Below, one piece after another: positions 9,170 to 18,559 of a stretch of DNA of 64,000 bases. The DNA is from an uncultured Mucilaginibacter sp. Its GTDB lineage: Bacteria; Bacteroidota; Bacteroidia; Sphingobacteriales; Sphingobacteriaceae. Within the stretch, counting starts at the first letter, position 1; every line of letters starts with the position of its first letter. The stretch covers positions 13,545 through 77,544 of the forward strand of contig NZ_CAMLOV010000002.1 of assembly GCF_946481715.1 (NCBI RefSeq), written 5' to 3'. The notes beneath the pieces were generated by a model. That model saw only the letters and a program-made list of their open reading frames with translations. It searched no databases and was not told the DNA's origin. Position numbers and translations under genes: made by a program.

Positions 9170-12100
9170 TTGGTTAAAAAATTTACTTTAAAAATTTTTA
9201 TAGCTATTCTTTTTTTATCCGCTTTTTGCGGTATGGGGAAACTATTGGCCCAAACGCAACCAGCCGGGCAGCAGCAAATACCGGGGCAAACAACTATACC
9301 AGGCCAACAACAGCCCGGGCAACAACGCCCAAACCCGCAGCAAACGCAACGCCCAAACCTGCAGCCATCCCAAAATACTGCGCCTGTTGATACCAATAGG
9401 CCGCGCAATACCCAGCCATTAAGCAATGCGCCTAAACTTACAAAAACACGCAACCAACTTGCATTAGACGGCATCTTCGGCCTCGACCCGCCCGGCGTAC
9501 AGTATACGGTGGTTTACGAACCGGCCATAAACATGTATATTGTTTATAAAAAACTGGGCAGCCTAAATTATGGCGTACCACAGTACCTTACCGTATCTCA
9601 GTATTTAAAACTGCAACAAAAAGGCGTTCAGCGCGAGTATTACAGGCAACTGGCAGACAACTACGCCTACGAGTCGCAACAGCCAGGCTTTATCCCGCAG
9701 ATAAAAGTCCGCAGCAAAACATTCGAACAGATATTCGGCAGCTCTACCATCAATATACGTCCACAAGGCTCGGCCGAGGTGATTTTAGCAGGGCAGATAA
9801 ACAAGAACGAGAACCCGCTTTTCAACACCCGCCAGCGCAGCCAGTTCAACTTTAACTTCGACCAGCGGATACAGCTAAACGTTACCGGCGATATTGGCGA
9901 TAAACTGAAGATAAGCACCAATTACAATACCGAGGCACAGTTCCAGTTCGAGAATCAGATAAAGCTGGATTATACCGGCCATCCGGATGAGATCATCCAA
10001 AAGATAGAGGCAGGAACAGTTAGCATGCCCTTAAACACTACGCTGATAACAGGCAGCCAGGCCTTGTTTGGCGTAAAAACAAAGCTGAAGTTTGGCAAAT
10101 TGGATATTACCACCATCCTGTCGCAGCAGCGCTCGCAATCAAAAAACATTACCATTACCAACGGTTCGCAACAGGGCAACATATCGCTCACACCTGCCGA
10201 TTACGAGTCCAATAAGCACTATTTCCTGTCGCAATATTTCAGGAACAACTATAACAGGGCACTGGCCAATATCCCTATCATCAGCTCTAATATCAATATA
10301 ACCAAAATTGAAGTTTGGACAACCAACCGTACCAATGTTACTACCGATAGCCGCGATATATTAGGATTTTTAGATCTTGGCGAGAACAGGCCCTACAATA
10401 CCGCATTGGTGCAGGGCGGCCCTGGCTTTAGCGGGTTGCCTGCGGGTTTCCAGGGGCCGGGCTTTACACAACAATCAAACAACCTGCTGCAAAACCTGCC
10501 GACAACAGCGCGTATAACCAACTCTAACGATGTTGCCAATTATTTCCGCGCAACGGGGGCCACAGATAACTACTCCAAACTAACCTACGCACGCAAGCTT
10601 ACCGAAAAGGAATACACGTTGCACGCGCAGTTGGGTTACATCTCCTTAAACTACCCTTTAAATAACGATGAGGTTTTGGCGGTGGCTTACCAATACTCTT
10701 ACAACGGGCAGCAATACCAGGTGGGGGAGTTTAGCAGTGATGTGGCTGTTGACCCGGCTACGCCAAAGGTTTTGTTTGTAAAATTGCTGAAGAACGAATT
10801 GCTGAAAACTAACCTGCCTACCTGGGATTTGATGATGAAAAACATCTACTCATTAGGTGCATACGGTATTAGCCCAAGCGATTTTAAATTGAATATAAGC
10901 CGGTTGGATGATAAATCGGGGATCGAAAAAACGATAATGGATGAGGGTGCCAATACCAAAAGCAAGCGCTGGCTGCAATTAACCGGCGTGGATAACCTCG
11001 ACCAGCAAAGCGATAAGCGCCCCGATGGTTTCTTCGACTTTTTAGAAGGGATAACCATCGATTCGCAAAACGGGCGCATCATGTTCCCGGTGCTGGAGCC
11101 CTTTGGCTCGGACCTCGCTAAACAGTTCACCGCCGGCGAAGTAGATTTGGCGGCGCGGTATGTATATCAGCCCTTGTACGATTCTACCAAAACTATCGCG
11201 CAGCAATTTTTCCCCAAACTGAACAGGTACCTTATCAAAGGAACTTATACCTCTACCCAGGGTTCGGAATACCAGCTAAACGCCGTGAATATCCCGCAAG
11301 GTTCGGTAGTGGTTACCGCCGGTAATTTAAAGTTGAATGAAGGTTCGGACTACACGGTTGATTACAGCTCGGGCCGTATCCGTATACTTAACCAGGCTTT
11401 GCTTTCATCGGGGCAGCCCATCAACATCAAAATAGAAAACAACGAACTGTTTGGCGTTCAGCAGAAATCCCTTTGGGGTACCAGGCTCGATTACCGGGCA
11501 AGCAATAAATTGGCTTTAGGTGCAACCTTTATGCACCTTACCGAGCAACCCATTACGCAGAACGAACTTGTTGGCGAAGAATCAATCTCCAACAGTATTT
11601 TCGGTTTCGATGCCAATTACAGCACCACCTCGAGGTTATTGACCAGGCTGGTGGATAAAATACCTTTGATAAACACCAAAGCGCCGTCTACCATCAACCT
11701 AAGCGGCGAGTTTGCCAAACTGATGCCGGGTAGCCCGGGTGCATTGAATTTTGCCGGCTCGAAGAACGGTACATCCTACCTCGACGACTTTGAGAATAGC
11801 CGCTCGGTTATCGATATAAAAAGCGCCGTAAGCTGGCAAATTGCCGGTACGCCGCAGATGTTCCCCGAATCGCAGTTGTTTGACGATTTAAGTTACGGCT
11901 ATAACCGCGCCCGCCTGGCCTTTTATAATATCGACCCTATATTTTATACCAGCGCAGGGAATATCCCGGTAAACCGCACCGACCTATCAAACCACTACGT
12001 AAGGCAGGTGATAGAGCAGGAGGTGTTCCCTTACAAGCAATCGGTAACCGGGCAGCCGCTTACTTTAGCTACCTTAAACCTTGCCTTTTACCCAACCGTG

Positions 12101-15100
12101 CGCGGACCTTACAATTATACCACTACCGGTATTAACAGCGATGGTAGTTTATTGGCCCCTAAAAACCGCTGGGGCGGCATCTTCCGCAAACTGGAAACGA
12201 ATGATTTTGAATCGTTGAATGTTGGCTACATCGAGTTTTGGGTATTAGACCCCTTCATCTACAAACCCGCTTCGCAAGGCGGCGACTTGTATTTTAACCT
12301 CGGCAGTATATCAGAAGACGTGCTGAAAGATGGACGCAAGAGTTTGGAGAACAGCCTGCCCGTTGATGGCGCCACCGACAAAACCGACGACACCAACTGG
12401 GGCCGGGTATCAAAATTGCAGCCGGTTATTAATGCATTTGATAACAACCCGGATTCGCGCCGGTTACAGGATATTGGTTTGGATGGATTAAACGATACCG
12501 ACGAGCAGGCGAAATTTGCAAATGTAGTGAACCAGGCAAAGGCCGTATTGAGTCCCCAGGCAGCAGCTGTTATTACGGCCGATCCATCGTCAGATGATTA
12601 CCGTTACTATCAGGGTCCCGAGCTTGACCAGGCGCGCGCCGGTATCCTGGAACGCTACAGCCGCTATAACGGTGCGGAGGGTAACTCTAAAACCGCAGAG
12701 CAATCGCAAGCCGAGCTTGGTCTGCAAACATCGGCATCAACCTCCCTGCCCGATGGCGAGGACATCAACAAGGATAATAACATGAGCCAAACGGATGAGT
12801 ACTTCCAGTACAGGGTATCCATCCGCCCGCAGGATATGTTGGTTGGCCAAAATTATATCAGCGATAAAGTAACCTCCAATGTAAAACTGGCAAACGGGCA
12901 AACCGAGGCGGTAACCTGGTACCAGTTTAGGATACCCATAACAGATTACCAAAGCAAAGTGGGCAACATACAGGATTTTAAGGCCATCCGCTTTATGAGG
13001 ATGTTCATGACCAACTTTGCCGATACATCGGTACTGCGTTTTGCTACCCTGCAGCTGGTGCGCGGCGAATGGCGTAGCTTTAACGCGGAAAACAACCCGC
13101 TAAACATCATTGCCGACCCGGCCATTCAAAACCCAACAAACGATAACTCGGTGCTGGATGTACAGGCGGTAAACATAGAGGAAAACGGTAACCGCACCCC
13201 TATCCCTTACGTGGTGCCGCCGGGTATTAACCGCCAGCGTAATTACAACAACCTGCAAACCGATACCAAGCTGAACGAGCAATCGCTATCGCTAAAAGTT
13301 ACCGACCTGCGCGATGGTTACTCCAGGGCTGCATTCCGTACGTTTTTTAACGACCTGCGTTCGTACAAAAAGATCCAGATGTTTATCCATGCCGAGGGCG
13401 ACCAATTGAAGGATAATGATGTGAATGCATTTGTTAGGTTGGGTGTTGATTACCAGGATAACTATTATGAATACGAAGTGCCGTTGGCTATTACCCAGCC
13501 CGGCACCCGCGACCCCGGCGCTATTTGGCCGGCCGGCAACGAACTGAACTTGCAGCTTGATTTGCTTACCAGCGCCAAGCTTGCCCGTAACAACGCTAAG
13601 CTAAACGGTTTGCCATGGCCTTTTACAACGCCATTTGTTTATACCGACGGGCATAACAAAGTAACCATAAAAGGTCAGCCCGACCTAAGCCGCCTGCGCA
13701 CCATTATGGTGGGTGTGCGCAACCCTTACAAAGGCGGCAACGCCGGGGCTGATGACGGGCTGGACAAAACAGGTACCGTTTGGTTTGACGAGCTTCGCCT
13801 GACCGATTTTGACCAGCGCGGCGGCTGGGCGGCAACGGCGAGGGCAGATTTTGCATTAGCAGATTTTGCCAACATCACCGTATCAGGCAGTAAAAGTACC
13901 GTGGGATTCGGCTCGCTGGATTCGCGTGTGAGCGATAGGAGCCGGAGCGACAACCAATTGTACGATATATCCGGCAGTGTGGAGCTGGGTAAATTCTTCC
14001 CGGCGAAGAGCGGTATTAAGATACCTGCCTATATTAACGTAAGCAACCAGGTTGCTACCCCGCAGTACGACCCGCAATCGCCGGATGTGGAGTTGAAAAA
14101 GGTGCTTGCAGCAGCGCCAAACTCGCAGGCCAGGGATTCTATCCGAGATGTATCCATCGATTATACCATGCGGAAGAGTATCAACTTTACCAATGTGCAT
14201 AAAGAGCGTACAGATGCCAGCGCCCCGGTACGTGTTTGGGATATCGAGAATTTTAATGCTACTTATGCCTATACCGAATATACCCACCACGATTTCATAG
14301 TGCAGAGCGACCTTGCCCGTACTTACCGTGTTAGCCTTGCTTACAACTACAGCAACCAGCCCAAGTATTATTCGCCTTTCGAGAAGGTCATTAAAAGCAA
14401 CCTACTGGCTTTGGCAAGGGATTTCAACTTCAGCATATTGCCATCGAGGCTGAACTTTAGCATTAATTTCGACCGATATTATTCGGAGAACACGCTACGG
14501 AACAACGACCCTAATAACTTTATCCCGATACCAACCAGCTTCAACAAAAACTTCAACATTACCCGCGTTTACGGTATCGGATGGAATTTGAGCAAATCGT
14601 TACAGATGGATATTGATGCAACTAACCTATCCGTAGTGGATGAACCTGCGGGCCGTATTAACGGGCTTAAGCGCGATACCCTTTGGGAGAACCTGAAAAA
14701 ACTGGGGCGTACCACCAACTACAACCACACCATCAACTTTAACTACACCACCCCTATAAACAAAATCCCGGGGCTGGACTGGACGGCTTTGGTAGCGCGG
14801 TATAGCACCCACTTTAACTGGCAAACCCAACCGGAGTTCGCCATAAACAACCCCGATTATAACATCGGTAATAGCATACAAAACTCGCGTACCGTTCAAC
14901 TGAACCCAACTTTAAACTTTACTACCTTTTATAATAAATTTAAAGCCTTGCGCAAAGGCAGCAATGATAAAGGCGGCGTGGGCAGTTTCTTCCTGGGGAT
15001 ATTAACCGGGATAAAAAATGTAAGCGGTACCTATACCCGTACCGAGGGCACCTTTTTGCCGGGTTATTTACCGCAATCGAATTTCTTTGGGCAGGATTTT

Positions 15101-16333
15101 ACTTACGATTCGCCGGGTATAGGCTTCTTATTGGGCAGCCAGGCGGACCTACGTAATAAAGCCGTAGCAAATGGTTGGATAACAACCGACACCCTGCAAA
15201 ACCAACCTTACGTGCGTACCTTTAATTCCGACCTGCGCCTGCGTAGTATCATCGAACCGTTTAAAGACCTGCGTATCGAACTGATCGCTTTTAAAACGCA
15301 GGATCGTAACTATCAAACCAACTTTAAATACCTGGCCACTACAAATTCTATTGAGAACCTTAGCCCCACAACATCAGGTACGTATAGTATTTCTATCCTG
15401 TCGTTCGCCACAGCGTTTTCCAAATCAACGGGTATAAACAACACATCAGGTACCTTCCAGGAGTTTTTGGATAACCGTGCGGTGATCTCCAAACGGTTGG
15501 GTGCAACAAACCCTAACTCGGGTACGAGTACAACCGGCTTTGCAGACGGATACGGGCCAAATGCGCAGAACGTATTGGTACCGGCCTTCCTGGCGGCGTA
15601 TATGGGTAAGGATGCGGGGAGCGTATCGCTAAGCCAGTTCCCATCCACGCCGATACCAAACTGGCAGATAACCTATAACGGCTTAGGGAAAATAGCCTTT
15701 TTTACAGAGGTGTTCGACTCATTCGATATCCGGCATGGCTACCGTTCATCGTACAACGTGAACGGTTATACTACTTTGCTGCAGTACCAGGCAGCTAACG
15801 GCGCCGTTAGCTCGCGCGATGCCAATACCGATTTCCTGCCCTTTTACCAAATGACGCAAGTAAGTATATTTGAGCAGTTTGTGCCGTTATTGGGGATGGA
15901 TGTCCGTTTTAAAAACAGCATGACGGCTAACCTCGAGTTCCGTAAAACACGCTCGCTTGCCCTAAGTTTACTCAATAGCCAGTTGGCCCAGCAAAACGAA
16001 AATATTGTGGTATTTGGCTTTGGCTACCGCCCAAAAAACTTTAGGATGCCTTTTGGCTGGTTTGGCGGCCGGGCAAATAACGACATCAACTTTAAGCTGG
16101 ATGTTGCTATACGCGATAACAAAACCCTGATATACCGTGCCGATATCGAGTCTGCGGAAGTGTCATCGGGGGCGAAGAATATCACCATGAGGCCGTCTAT
16201 CGATTATGTTATAAACCAGCGATTTAACCTCAATATCTTTTACGATAGCAACCTTACCAAGCCTTATACTTCGCAAACTTTCAATACCTCGTTTACCAAT
16301 TTTGGGCTGAATTTGAAGTTATTGTTGCAATAA
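9170..16333 (+). CDS. sprA: T9SS outer-membrane translocon / gliding motility protein SprA
   Basis: The 2387-residue protein has the size and features of SprA, the giant beta-barrel through which T9SS clients cross the outer membrane. A signal peptide (residues 1-28, ending LLAQ) is followed by a Pro/Gln/Asn-rich low-complexity stretch to about 85. Then come long beta-rich segments with SprA landmarks such as TSYLDDFENSRSVIDIK, and an aromatic-rich C-terminal barrel. The start codon is TTG, 22 bp after the ruvA stop; it gives a good signal peptide and no better start is seen. Location directly after ruvA is, as recalled, the usual place for sprA in this phylum. The truncated gene at 63544 is a predicted client. 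Confidence 0.93.
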   Translation: MVKKFTLKIFIAILFLSAFCGMGKLLAQTQPAGQQQIPGQTTIPGQQQPGQQRPNPQQTQRPNLQPSQNTAPVDTNRPRNTQPLSNAPKLTKTRNQLALDGIFGLDPPGVQYTVVYEPAINMYIVYKKLGSLNYGVPQYLTVSQYLKLQQKGVQREYYRQLADNYAYESQQPGFIPQIKVRSKTFEQIFGSSTINIRPQGSAEVILAGQINKNENPLFNTRQRSQFNFNFDQRIQLNVTGDIGDKLKISTNYNTEAQFQFENQIKLDYTGHPDEIIQKIEAGTVSMPLNTTLITGSQALFGVKTKLKFGKLDITTILSQQRSQSKNITITNGSQQGNISLTPADYESNKHYFLSQYFRNNYNRALANIPIISSNINITKIEVWTTNRTNVTTDSRDILGFLDLGENRPYNTALVQGGPGFSGLPAGFQGPGFTQQSNNLLQNLPTTARITNSNDVANYFRATGATDNYSKLTYARKLTEKEYTLHAQLGYISLNYPLNNDEVLAVAYQYSYNGQQYQVGEFSSDVAVDPATPKVLFVKLLKNELLKTNLPTWDLMMKNIYSLGAYGISPSDFKLNISRLDDKSGIEKTIMDEGANTKSKRWLQLTGVDNLDQQSDKRPDGFFDFLEGITIDSQNGRIMFPVLEPFGSDLAKQFTAGEVDLAARYVYQPLYDSTKTIAQQFFPKLNRYLIKGTYTSTQGSEYQLNAVNIPQGSVVVTAGNLKLNEGSDYTVDYSSGRIRILNQALLSSGQPINIKIENNELFGVQQKSLWGTRLDYRASNKLALGATFMHLTEQPITQNELVGEESISNSIFGFDANYSTTSRLLTRLVDKIPLINTKAPSTINLSGEFAKLMPGSPGALNFAGSKNGTSYLDDFENSRSVIDIKSAVSWQIAGTPQMFPESQLFDDLSYGYNRARLAFYNIDPIFYTSAGNIPVNRTDLSNHYVRQVIEQEVFPYKQSVTGQPLTLATLNLAFYPTVRGPYNYTTTGINSDGSLLAPKNRWGGIFRKLETNDFESLNVGYIEFWVLDPFIYKPASQGGDLYFNLGSISEDVLKDGRKSLENSLPVDGATDKTDDTNWGRVSKLQPVINAFDNNPDSRRLQDIGLDGLNDTDEQAKFANVVNQAKAVLSPQAAAVITADPSSDDYRYYQGPELDQARAGILERYSRYNGAEGNSKTAEQSQAELGLQTSASTSLPDGEDINKDNNMSQTDEYFQYRVSIRPQDMLVGQNYISDKVTSNVKLANGQTEAVTWYQFRIPITDYQSKVGNIQDFKAIRFMRMFMTNFADTSVLRFATLQLVRGEWRSFNAENNPLNIIADPAIQNPTNDNSVLDVQAVNIEENGNRTPIPYVVPPGINRQRNYNNLQTDTKLNEQSLSLKVTDLRDGYSRAAFRTFFNDLRSYKKIQMFIHAEGDQLKDNDVNAFVRLGVDYQDNYYEYEVPLAITQPGTRDPGAIWPAGNELNLQLDLLTSAKLARNNAKLNGLPWPFTTPFVYTDGHNKVTIKGQPDLSRLRTIMVGVRNPYKGGNAGADDGLDKTGTVWFDELRLTDFDQRGGWAATARADFALADFANITVSGSKSTVGFGSLDSRVSDRSRSDNQLYDISGSVELGKFFPAKSGIKIPAYINVSNQVATPQYDPQSPDVELKKVLAAAPNSQARDSIRDVSIDYTMRKSINFTNVHKERTDASAPVRVWDIENFNATYAYTEYTHHDFIVQSDLARTYRVSLAYNYSNQPKYYSPFEKVIKSNLLALARDFNFSILPSRLNFSINFDRYYSENTLRNNDPNNFIPIPTSFNKNFNITRVYGIGWNLSKSLQMDIDATNLSVVDEPAGRINGLKRDTLWENLKKLGRTTNYNHTINFNYTTPINKIPGLDWTALVARYSTHFNWQTQPEFAINNPDYNIGNSIQNSRTVQLNPTLNFTTFYNKFKALRKGSNDKGGVGSFFLGILTGIKNVSGTYTRTEGTFLPGYLPQSNFFGQDFTYDSPGIGFLLGSQADLRNKAVANGWITTDTLQNQPYVRTFNSDLRLRSIIEPFKDLRIELIAFKTQDRNYQTNFKYLATTNSIENLSPTTSGTYSISILSFATAFSKSTGINNTSGTFQEFLDNRAVISKRLGATNPNSGTSTTGFADGYGPNAQNVLVPAFLAAYMGKDAGSVSLSQFPSTPIPNWQITYNGLGKIAFFTEVFDSFDIRHGYRSSYNVNGYTTLLQYQAANGAVSSRDANTDFLPFYQMTQVSIFEQFVPLLGMDVRFKNSMTANLEFRKTRSLALSLLNSQLAQQNENIVVFGFGYRPKNFRMPFGWFGGRANNDINFKLDVAIRDNKTLIYRADIESAEVSSGAKNITMRPSIDYVINQRFNLNIFYDSNLTKPYTSQTFNTSFTNFGLNLKLLLQ

Positions 16334-16355
16334 AGGCGCATCACAACTGCACGAA

Positions 16356-16545
16356 TCGTACAGTTCGTACAATCTCGTACAGTTCGTACAATTTTTATTG
16401 CAATTCGTACAGTTTCGTACAACTTCGTACAGTTTCGCACACTTTCGTACAGCAAAAAGCGGTTGGCGAAAATCTGCGTTTTTCTGTGGTTTTTCGGTGT
16501 TTTTCTTTGATAAAAAGGGGTATAAATGCAGGCTTTCTAAAAAAA
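16356..16545. repeat. CGTACA periodic array plus conserved tail, copy A
   Basis: Eight exact copies of CGTACA and one variant (CGCACA) start at 16357, 16366, 16376, 16385, 16406, 16416, 16426, 16436 and 16446, mostly 10 bp apart. After the array comes a tail of about 90 bp (16453-16545) that is shared with the locus at 49594-49735, including GGTTTTTCGGTGTTTTTCTT and ATAAATGCAG. Copy A lies between the convergent ends of sprA and the AsmA-like gene. Confidence 0.85.
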
Positions 16546-16607
16546 GCAAATCGTAAGTTTTCGGGGCATAACCGGGACCTAAAGATCAGGCACCATCACG
16601 ATTTTGT

Positions 16608-18419
16608 TTACCCCTTTTTCTTCGCTTCCTCTTTTTTCTTTTTCAGCGCCTCTTTAAATTTCTTGTCTTCGGCTTCCTTCTTTTTCTTAGCATCTTTCAG
16701 CAGGTCTTCCTGCTCTTTGCGGGCATCATCGGCGCTTTGTTTTTTGAATTTTTCTTCCTCGGCCTTGCCAACACCGGCGCAGGGTTTAATACCGCTGAGG
16801 ATGGTTTGCCAAACGGTTTTAAAGAAAGGGAAATTGGCAGGGCGGATGAACGCCACTTTTGCCAGCCGCGGCGTATTGCTGCCGTCGTCCGGGTTATCGT
16901 GTTTTATAATAAAGGTATTTGCCAGGGTAGTGATGACAGACTTTTTGGTGTAGTCTTTCCTTAAAACATCAACCTGTAAATCCTTATACAAAAACGAAAC
17001 CGTACCCATCGACGTTTTTTGCGTGCTGTGGATATTAAAATCGAGGCTTTTTACCCTGCCCGATGTTATTTTCACCAGCGATAAGGGCATGGTTGCCGGG
17101 TTTACTTCCGCAATTTCCATAGGGCCTAAATGCCCTTTGTAACTATAGCTGTACGCCGCATCGCTCAAATTAAAATTGAACGACAGGTTGAGTTTCCCTT
17201 TCCCCATAAAATAGCTACTGACGTTAGCGGTGGCTATATTGTTCTTTTGCAGCAACTCTTTTTTATTGGTAAGGTTTAAAAACCGGGCATTGATGTTGTT
17301 AAAAAAGATCATCCCCGTTTTCATGGGTTTTTTATTAAGCTGCTTGTAAGTAACAGAAAATCTCTTCAGGTCCATCGTATCCACATTAAGCTTTGCCTTA
17401 ATAGCATGGCGGATGGCCCAATGCGGGAAGGTAACCAGCCTGTCGGTTGTTTGTAGCGGGCCGTTATAGTTGCTGTAGACCTCAAAAAAACCTTTGTACA
17501 TCGCTATCTTCGATACATCTAAATCCTGGGTTTTTTGATAGTTCATGTAATCGAAGTGGTTAAACACCGTCGAATCTATCCGTAGCGTAAACCTGTCGTC
17601 CTTCACTTTATTAAAAAACACCACATGATCTACCGGTTGCAGGTTTAAGCCCGTTACAATTAGCCGGGAGGTTTTTGTAGATAGCATTACAGATTTTACC
17701 TTAAAGCTATACAAGCCATCTGCCGATTTGCTGCTATAGTTATACAGTTCCGTTCTGATATCCTCACAAAACAACAGCCGCGAAGTATCCTTTTGCGTTG
17801 CCGAATCTATCAACAGGTTGGTCGCTTTCAGGTTCAATTCTTTAAACTGCGACACGGCTACCTTCGGCCCGGTGTAATCTTTATATTTAACTTTTACATC
17901 GTTTAAGTAGATCTCGCCAACATTGATCAGCTTTAGCGATTTGGAGATCTTTTGCCAAAGCGTGCGGTTATCTTTTTTTTCGGTATCGGGTTGGTTTTTA
18001 TGGTAACTTACCACAACATCGGGCGCATTAAGGGTAATACGGCCAATGTTCAGCTTCTTTTTAAAGTAAAGCGTAAGCAGTTGCATATGCGATACCACCA
18101 GGCGATTCACCTGTAATTCGTACAGGTTATTAGGGGCGGTGCCTTGTTTCTTTTCCAGGCTGTAAACTGCCGTGTCTACGCTCAGTTTGATGTCGTAAAG
18201 GGTGGCTTGCCCGCGCAGGATGTGCAATTCGGTATTGCCAATATCTATGCGGTACAGGCTATCGCTGCTTTTAAGTACCTGGCTTTTTATTTTATCGGCC
18301 AGTTTTGGCGCAAAGTAGCTGTTGGCGGATAAGGCTACCACCAGCGTAATGGCCAATAAGGCGAGCACTATTATCAGGGTTATTTTTTGCCAGCGATGCT
18401 TTAATAGTTTAAATGCCAT
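16608..18419 (-). CDS. AsmA/DUF748-like inner-membrane-anchored periplasmic protein
   Basis: The 603-residue protein has one N-terminal membrane helix (about 14-36), then a long beta-rich region. Repeated patterns such as IGNTELHILRGQATLYDIKL and INVGEIYLNDVKVKYKD resemble AsmA/TamB/DUF748 proteins. These form elongated grooves thought to move or shield lipids between membranes. The last 60 residues are almost only Lys, Glu, Ala and Asp, a highly charged helix. The gene is convergent with sprA and divergent from miaB; no operon partner is visible. The family call is tentative. Confidence 0.65.
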   Translation of the reverse strand: MAFKLLKHRWQKITLIIVLALLAITLVVALSANSYFAPKLADKIKSQVLKSSDSLYRIDIGNTELHILRGQATLYDIKLSVDTAVYSLEKKQGTAPNNLYELQVNRLVVSHMQLLTLYFKKKLNIGRITLNAPDVVVSYHKNQPDTEKKDNRTLWQKISKSLKLINVGEIYLNDVKVKYKDYTGPKVAVSQFKELNLKATNLLIDSATQKDTSRLLFCEDIRTELYNYSSKSADGLYSFKVKSVMLSTKTSRLIVTGLNLQPVDHVVFFNKVKDDRFTLRIDSTVFNHFDYMNYQKTQDLDVSKIAMYKGFFEVYSNYNGPLQTTDRLVTFPHWAIRHAIKAKLNVDTMDLKRFSVTYKQLNKKPMKTGMIFFNNINARFLNLTNKKELLQKNNIATANVSSYFMGKGKLNLSFNFNLSDAAYSYSYKGHLGPMEIAEVNPATMPLSLVKITSGRVKSLDFNIHSTQKTSMGTVSFLYKDLQVDVLRKDYTKKSVITTLANTFIIKHDNPDDGSNTPRLAKVAFIRPANFPFFKTVWQTILSGIKPCAGVGKAEEEKFKKQSADDARKEQEDLLKDAKKKKEAEDKKFKEALKKKKEEAKKKG

Positions 18420-18534
18420 TTATAGGGTAATTTGTTTTTTTTAGTATCATCCTCCGTCAGAGGCTTTTGCTTAACAACAGAAAATCAATTTTGTTGGCCG
18501 CTGACAAACTGTCACATCATTATATAAAATTTTG

Positions 18535-18542
18535 TATTTTTG
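18535..18542 (+). promoter_or_regulatory. Candidate -7 box for miaB
   Basis: TATTTTTG fits TAnnTTTG, 17 bp before the ATG at 18560. Because this box lies downstream of the more distant in-frame ATG at 18467, it supports starting MiaB at 18560. Confidence 0.45.
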
Positions 18543-18559
18543 CGGTTCAATTTTTAAGA

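Noticed and set aside
16356..16452. CGTACA array as a CRISPR array
   Set aside because: The unit is about 10 bp with 3-4-bp gaps; CRISPR repeats and spacers are each over 20 bp, and no cas gene is present.
16264..16549. Minus-strand frames with repeated LYE, VRNCT and NCT words
   Set aside because: They are translations of the CGTACA repeat array; the same type of peptide appears on the minus strand of the second array near 49600. The array explains them without a gene.
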